Part shown: positions 5,773 through 7,775 of the stretch, in pieces | How positions within the stretch are numbered: the stretch's first letter is position 1 | How the letters are laid out: each line of letters opens with the position of its first letter | NCBI GenBank assembly: GCA_031259345.1 | Contig: JAIRLQ010000188.1 | Location: 1-7,775, forward strand | Direction of reading: 5' to 3' | DNA from: Treponema sp. | GTDB taxonomy: Bacteria > Spirochaetota > Spirochaetia > Treponematales > Breznakiellaceae | Length of the DNA stretch: 7,775 nt | Position numbers and translations under genes: made by a program | Notes under the pieces: model-generated | The model's database searches: none | The model's input: only the letters and a program-made list of their open reading frames with translations | Told to the model about the DNA's origin: nothing

Positions 5773-6866
5773 TTTTTTACTCCAAGGATTTTTTTGACTT
5801 CCGCAAAAACTTCTTCTTCCGTGGGAATTACGCCCCCCAGGTGGCCCAAAAGATGCACCGGAGGATTGGCGCCCGCTTCGAAGGCGGCAAGTTTGACATC
5901 CTCGATGAACTGACCCAGGCTCATTTCGACTGTCAGTATGGGCTTGCCCCGTGCGGCTATTTTTCCCAATTCCTTATACGGGAAGGGCCAAAGGGTAATG
6001 GGCCTAAACATGCCAACTTTAATGCCTTCTTTTTCGGCAAGATTTTTTGCCCCCTGGCAGATCCGCGCCGAAGTACCGTAAGCCGCCAGGATAAGGTCCG
6101 CGCTATCGCAGCCTGATTCCTCAAAACGTATTTCATTCTGCTTTACGGTTTCGTAGCGGGCAAAACGCGCCCTGGTAACAGCCTCAAGTTCTTCCGGCAC
6201 CAGGTGTATGGACGTGATATGCCGGGCTTCGCGCCCGGCGCCCGCCATGCCGCCTGCTGTCCAGTCCCTTTTGGGCAGGCCGGAAAGGGACTTTTCCGGC
6301 GGGAGGGTAACGCCTTCCATCATCTGGCCTATCATGCCGTCGGCGAGAAGGATGACGGGCATACGGTACTGGTCGGACAAATCAAAAGCCAGGTAGGTAA
6401 GATCGGCGCATTCCTGAACGCTTTTGGGCGCCAGGACTATGCAGTAATAATCGCCGTGGCCGCCGCCCCTGGTGGACTGAAAGTAGTCCGCCTGGGATGG
6501 CGCGATTGAGCCGAGGCCCGGGCCGCCACGCACAACGTTGGCTATGACGCAAGGAATGTCCGCCCCGGCAGCGTAAGAAATGCCTTCCTGCTTAAGGCTT
6601 ATACCGGGGCTGGATGACGAAGTCATAGCCCGCGCGCCCGCGCAGGAGGCGCCATACACCATGTTGATGGCGGCAACTTCGCTTTCGGCCTGGACAAACA
6701 CCCGCCCCTTGTCGAGCATTACTTTGGACATATAGGCGATAATCTCGTTCTGGGGAGTTATGGGATAGCCAAAGTAAGCGCCGCAGCCCGCCCTGACGGC
6801 AGCTTCGGCGATTGCCTCGTTCCCCTTCATCAATACTTTTTCGAATACTTTTTCGCCGCCGCTCAT
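5769..6866 (-). CDS. vorB: 2-oxoacid:ferredoxin oxidoreductase, alpha subunit (VorB type)
   Basis: A 365-residue alpha subunit resembling the proteins named 3-methyl-2-oxobutanoate dehydrogenase subunit VorB in anaerobes. Conserved blocks in order: MKGNEAIAEAA (13-23), YFGYPITPQNE (31-41), QAESEVAAINMVYGA (59-73), MTSSSSPGISLKQEG (81-95), VRGGPGLG (112-119), SQADYFQ (124-130) and GGGHGDY (134-140), then a C-terminal domain with AAYGTSARIC and MFRPITLWPFP. The YPITP and ESE segments line the TPP and substrate pocket. The enzyme oxidises branched-chain 2-oxoacids to acyl-CoA, CO2 and reduced ferredoxin in amino-acid fermentation; relatives accept 2-oxoglutarate, so the substrate is not fixed by sequence. 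The ATG is in an ATGA overlap with the ferredoxin gene, with GGAG 7 nt upstream. The reaction depends on the beta and gamma genes next to it. No frameshift or missing block was seen. Confidence 0.94.
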   Translation of the reverse strand: MSGGEKVFEKVLMKGNEAIAEAAVRAGCGAYFGYPITPQNEIIAYMSKVMLDKGRVFVQAESEVAAINMVYGASCAGARAMTSSSSPGISLKQEGISYAAGADIPCVIANVVRGGPGLGSIAPSQADYFQSTRGGGHGDYYCIVLAPKSVQECADLTYLAFDLSDQYRMPVILLADGMIGQMMEGVTLPPEKSLSGLPKRDWTAGGMAGAGREARHITSIHLVPEELEAVTRARFARYETVKQNEIRFEESGCDSADLILAAYGTSARICQGAKNLAEKEGIKVGMFRPITLWPFPYKELGKIAARGKPILTVEMSLGQFIEDVKLAAFEAGANPPVHLLGHLGGVIPTEEEVFAEVKKILGVKK

Positions 6867-7093
6867 GCAATAGCTCCTTCAAGCTCGAAAACGCTGATGC
6901 ACACATCCGGACACACCTCGAAACAGCTTCCGCAGGCAATACATTTTTCGGGATACGCCGGGAATGGCGGGTAAAGCCCGCCTGAATTTGGCTCTTTGTC
7001 CGCCTCTAATACCTTAACCGGACAGGCGCGGACGCACAAATAGCAGCCCTTGCAGAGTTCCCGCCCGATAACAACTTTTCCTTTTCTGGCCAT
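6863..7093 (-). CDS. 2x[4Fe-4S] ferredoxin subunit of the 2-oxoacid oxidoreductase
   Basis: A 76-residue protein with two complete ferredoxin motifs: C14, C17, C20 and C24-P, and C51, C54, C57 and C61-P, each able to ligate one [4Fe-4S] cluster. The spacer of about 26 residues is rich in Pro and Gly; an additional Cys at 65 is not part of either motif. It is the delta-like electron-carrier subunit of a four-subunit enzyme, passing electrons from the beta-subunit cluster to free ferredoxin. It is the first gene of the operon, with GGAGG about 5 nt before the ATG, and it overlaps vorB by 4 nt (ATGA). The cysteines are conserved, so it should be functional. A general [4Fe-4S] ferredoxin is the alternative, but the context favours the subunit. 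Confidence 0.93.
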   Translation of the reverse strand: MARKGKVVIGRELCKGCYLCVRACPVKVLEADKEPNSGGLYPPFPAYPEKCIACGSCFEVCPDVCISVFELEGAIA

Positions 7094-7213
7094 GCGGCCT
7101 CCTTGAACAACATAGAAGATACTCCAAAATCACCTGAAATTTGGGATACTTCTAATATACAACAAAATGAAGGATTAGGCTACTGTAGGCAGGTCAAGCA
7201 CATTTCCCTGCTA
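7094..7213 (-). other. ferredoxin/vorB operon leader, weak promoter only
   Basis: About 120 bp upstream of the operon. A possible -10 box TATATT (7159-7154 on the minus strand) is present, but no good -35 lies 16-18 bp upstream of it, and a TTGACC further up (7197-7192) lacks a -10 at a proper distance. A start may lie here, or a non-sigma70 factor or an activator may be needed. A weak bulged inverted repeat (GAAGATACTCC against GGGATACTTC, 7126-7160) is not convincing as a terminator or riboswitch. No gene is supported. Confidence 0.3.
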
Positions 7214-7370
7214 AATCCAAACAGGGCGCCCGGGCGCTTCCCCGGCTGGGTGCTAGATGGACGAAGCTCCTCCCGCGCTGCGCGCCAATTTTTGTTTTAC
7301 GTTTATTGTCTTAGGGTTACATTTTCTGCGTATAACATTTTCGTGGTCGTCGTTTCGCCATACGCACCGC
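7214..7370. repeat. direct tandem repeat, copy 1 (157-bp core)
   Basis: First copy of a 174-bp-period repeat; the next copy is 7388-7544. The 157-bp cores differ at 6 positions (about 96% identical). Each has a GC-rich 5' part with the 12-bp palindrome GCGCCCGGGCGC (7226-7237) followed by an AT-richer 3' part bounded by the short inverted repeat GCGTAT/ATACGC (7328-7333 and 7360-7365). The 17-bp between copies resembles the sequence before copy 1 only loosely. No transposase, att core or CRISPR spacer pattern is seen. The function is unknown; a dispersed intergenic repeat is the simplest guess. Confidence 0.85.
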
Positions 7371-7387
7371 AAAAGCATTTACTCCGT

Positions 7388-7544
7388 AATCCAAACAGGG
7401 CGCCCGGGCGCTTCCCCGGCTGGGTGCTAGATGGACGAAACTCCTCCCGCGCTGCGCGCCAATTTTTGTTTTACGTTTATTGACTTAGGGTTACGTTTTC
7501 GGCGTATAACGTTTTCCTGGTCGTCGTTTCGCCATACGCACCGC
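7388..7544. repeat. direct tandem repeat, copy 2 (157-bp core)
   Basis: Second copy of the repeat at 7214-7370, exactly 174 bp on. It has the same palindrome GCGCCCGGGCGC (7400-7411) and end inverted repeat (7502-7507 and 7534-7539). A plus-strand open frame runs through both copies because 174 is a multiple of three; I regard that as an artefact of the repeat rather than a gene. Confidence 0.85.
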
Positions 7545-7683
7545 CGGTGAAGCCGCCCGGCGTCCTGTTTGCGTTATCGGCAAATGCGTTTGCTTTATGG
7601 TGGGGCGGGAGCGGCCTCGCCCTGTAACAGGCTTATTCCTGTGTTTATTGCCTTATGATTTCGCTATAGTGGGTGGAATACGG
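7545..7683. other. intergenic stretch with possible degenerate third repeat
   Basis: No gene is supported. AGCCGCCCGGCG near 7551 resembles the AGGGCGCCCGGGCG at the repeat start, and GTTTATTGCCTTA (7643-7655) matches the GTTTATTGNCTTA of both copies at nearly the same phase (168 bp after copy 2, against 174 bp between copies). The middle is dissimilar, so this may be an eroded third unit or chance. Confidence 0.35.
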
Positions 7684-7775
7684 CTTGCCGCTAGCTAAAA
7701 ATCGTTTGCCGCTAGCAAAAAATCATTTGCCGCTAGCAAAAAATCATTTGCCGCTAGCAAAAAATCATTTGCCGC
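7684..7775. repeat. 21-bp tandem repeat array, cut by the window edge
   Basis: Units begin at 7684, 7705, 7726 and 7747, and 8 bases of a fifth (7768-7775) reach the edge. The unit reads TTTGCCGCTAGCAAAAAATC plus A; the first unit differs at three positions (C for T, T for A, G for A), the rest are identical. There is no spacer between units, so it is not CRISPR. The length, 21 bp, keeps a reading frame: on the minus strand only one frame is open, giving AANDFLL repeats that end at a TAG (7697-7695) in the degenerate unit. On the plus strand a frame LPLAKNH is open. Whether either is translated cannot be told from this fragment. Confidence 0.9.

Noticed and set aside
7094..7200. Riboswitch or attenuator in the ferredoxin operon leader
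   Set aside because: Only a weak, bulged inverted repeat is present, with no T-tract and no known riboswitch motif that I can recognise.
7103..7483. Plus-strand 126-codon open frame through both 174-bp repeat copies
   Set aside because: It begins at a TTG inside the ferredoxin leader without a ribosome-binding site, and its length comes from the repeat period being a multiple of three; the product repeats the same Arg/Pro/Trp-rich low-quality sequence.
7684..7775. CRISPR array
   Set aside because: The 21-bp units are directly contiguous with no unique spacers, and no cas gene is nearby.

Overview
The window looks like chromosomal DNA of a spirochaete, most likely a Treponema-like anaerobe of the gut or termite-gut kind. 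This is an inference from gene content: a bactofilin next to a membrane-anchored M23 peptidase, a YaaR/RicT pair, an oxygen-sensitive 2-oxoacid:ferredoxin oxidoreductase, and a spirochaete-style signal-peptide beta-barrel candidate. No rRNA or marker gene is present to prove it. All genes except the first lie on the minus strand.

Left end (1-377, plus strand): a small ArsR-type HTH repressor with a TTG start and an imperfect palindrome just upstream. Its 3' end overlaps convergently with ricT by 29 bp.

Cell-envelope operon (3419 down to 349, minus): a good sigma70-type promoter drives, in transcription order, an M23 (LytM) peptidase with one transmembrane helix, a bactofilin, a YaaR/DUF327 protein and a PSP1/RicT protein. 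The genes are 18 nt apart or overlap by 8 and 14 nt, so they are probably one translationally coupled transcript. M23 plus bactofilin is a known cell-shape pairing. YaaR next to RicT echoes the Bacillus yaaR-holB-yaaT(ricT) order without holB.

Redox operon (7093 down to 3473, minus): 2x[4Fe-4S] ferredoxin, VorB-type alpha subunit, TPP-binding beta subunit and gamma subunit, each joined by a 4-nt ATGA overlap, form a complete four-subunit 2-oxoacid (VOR/KOR class) oxidoreductase. It oxidatively decarboxylates a 2-oxoacid to an acyl-CoA while reducing ferredoxin. A putative outer-membrane protein of unknown function follows the gamma subunit after only 9 nt.

Right end (7094-7775): about 680 bp without a convincing gene. 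It contains a 174-bp-period direct tandem repeat (two copies of a 157-bp core with 6 mismatches), a degenerate possible third copy, and at the extreme edge an array of 21-bp tandem units cut off by the window boundary. This is the least explained part of the window.
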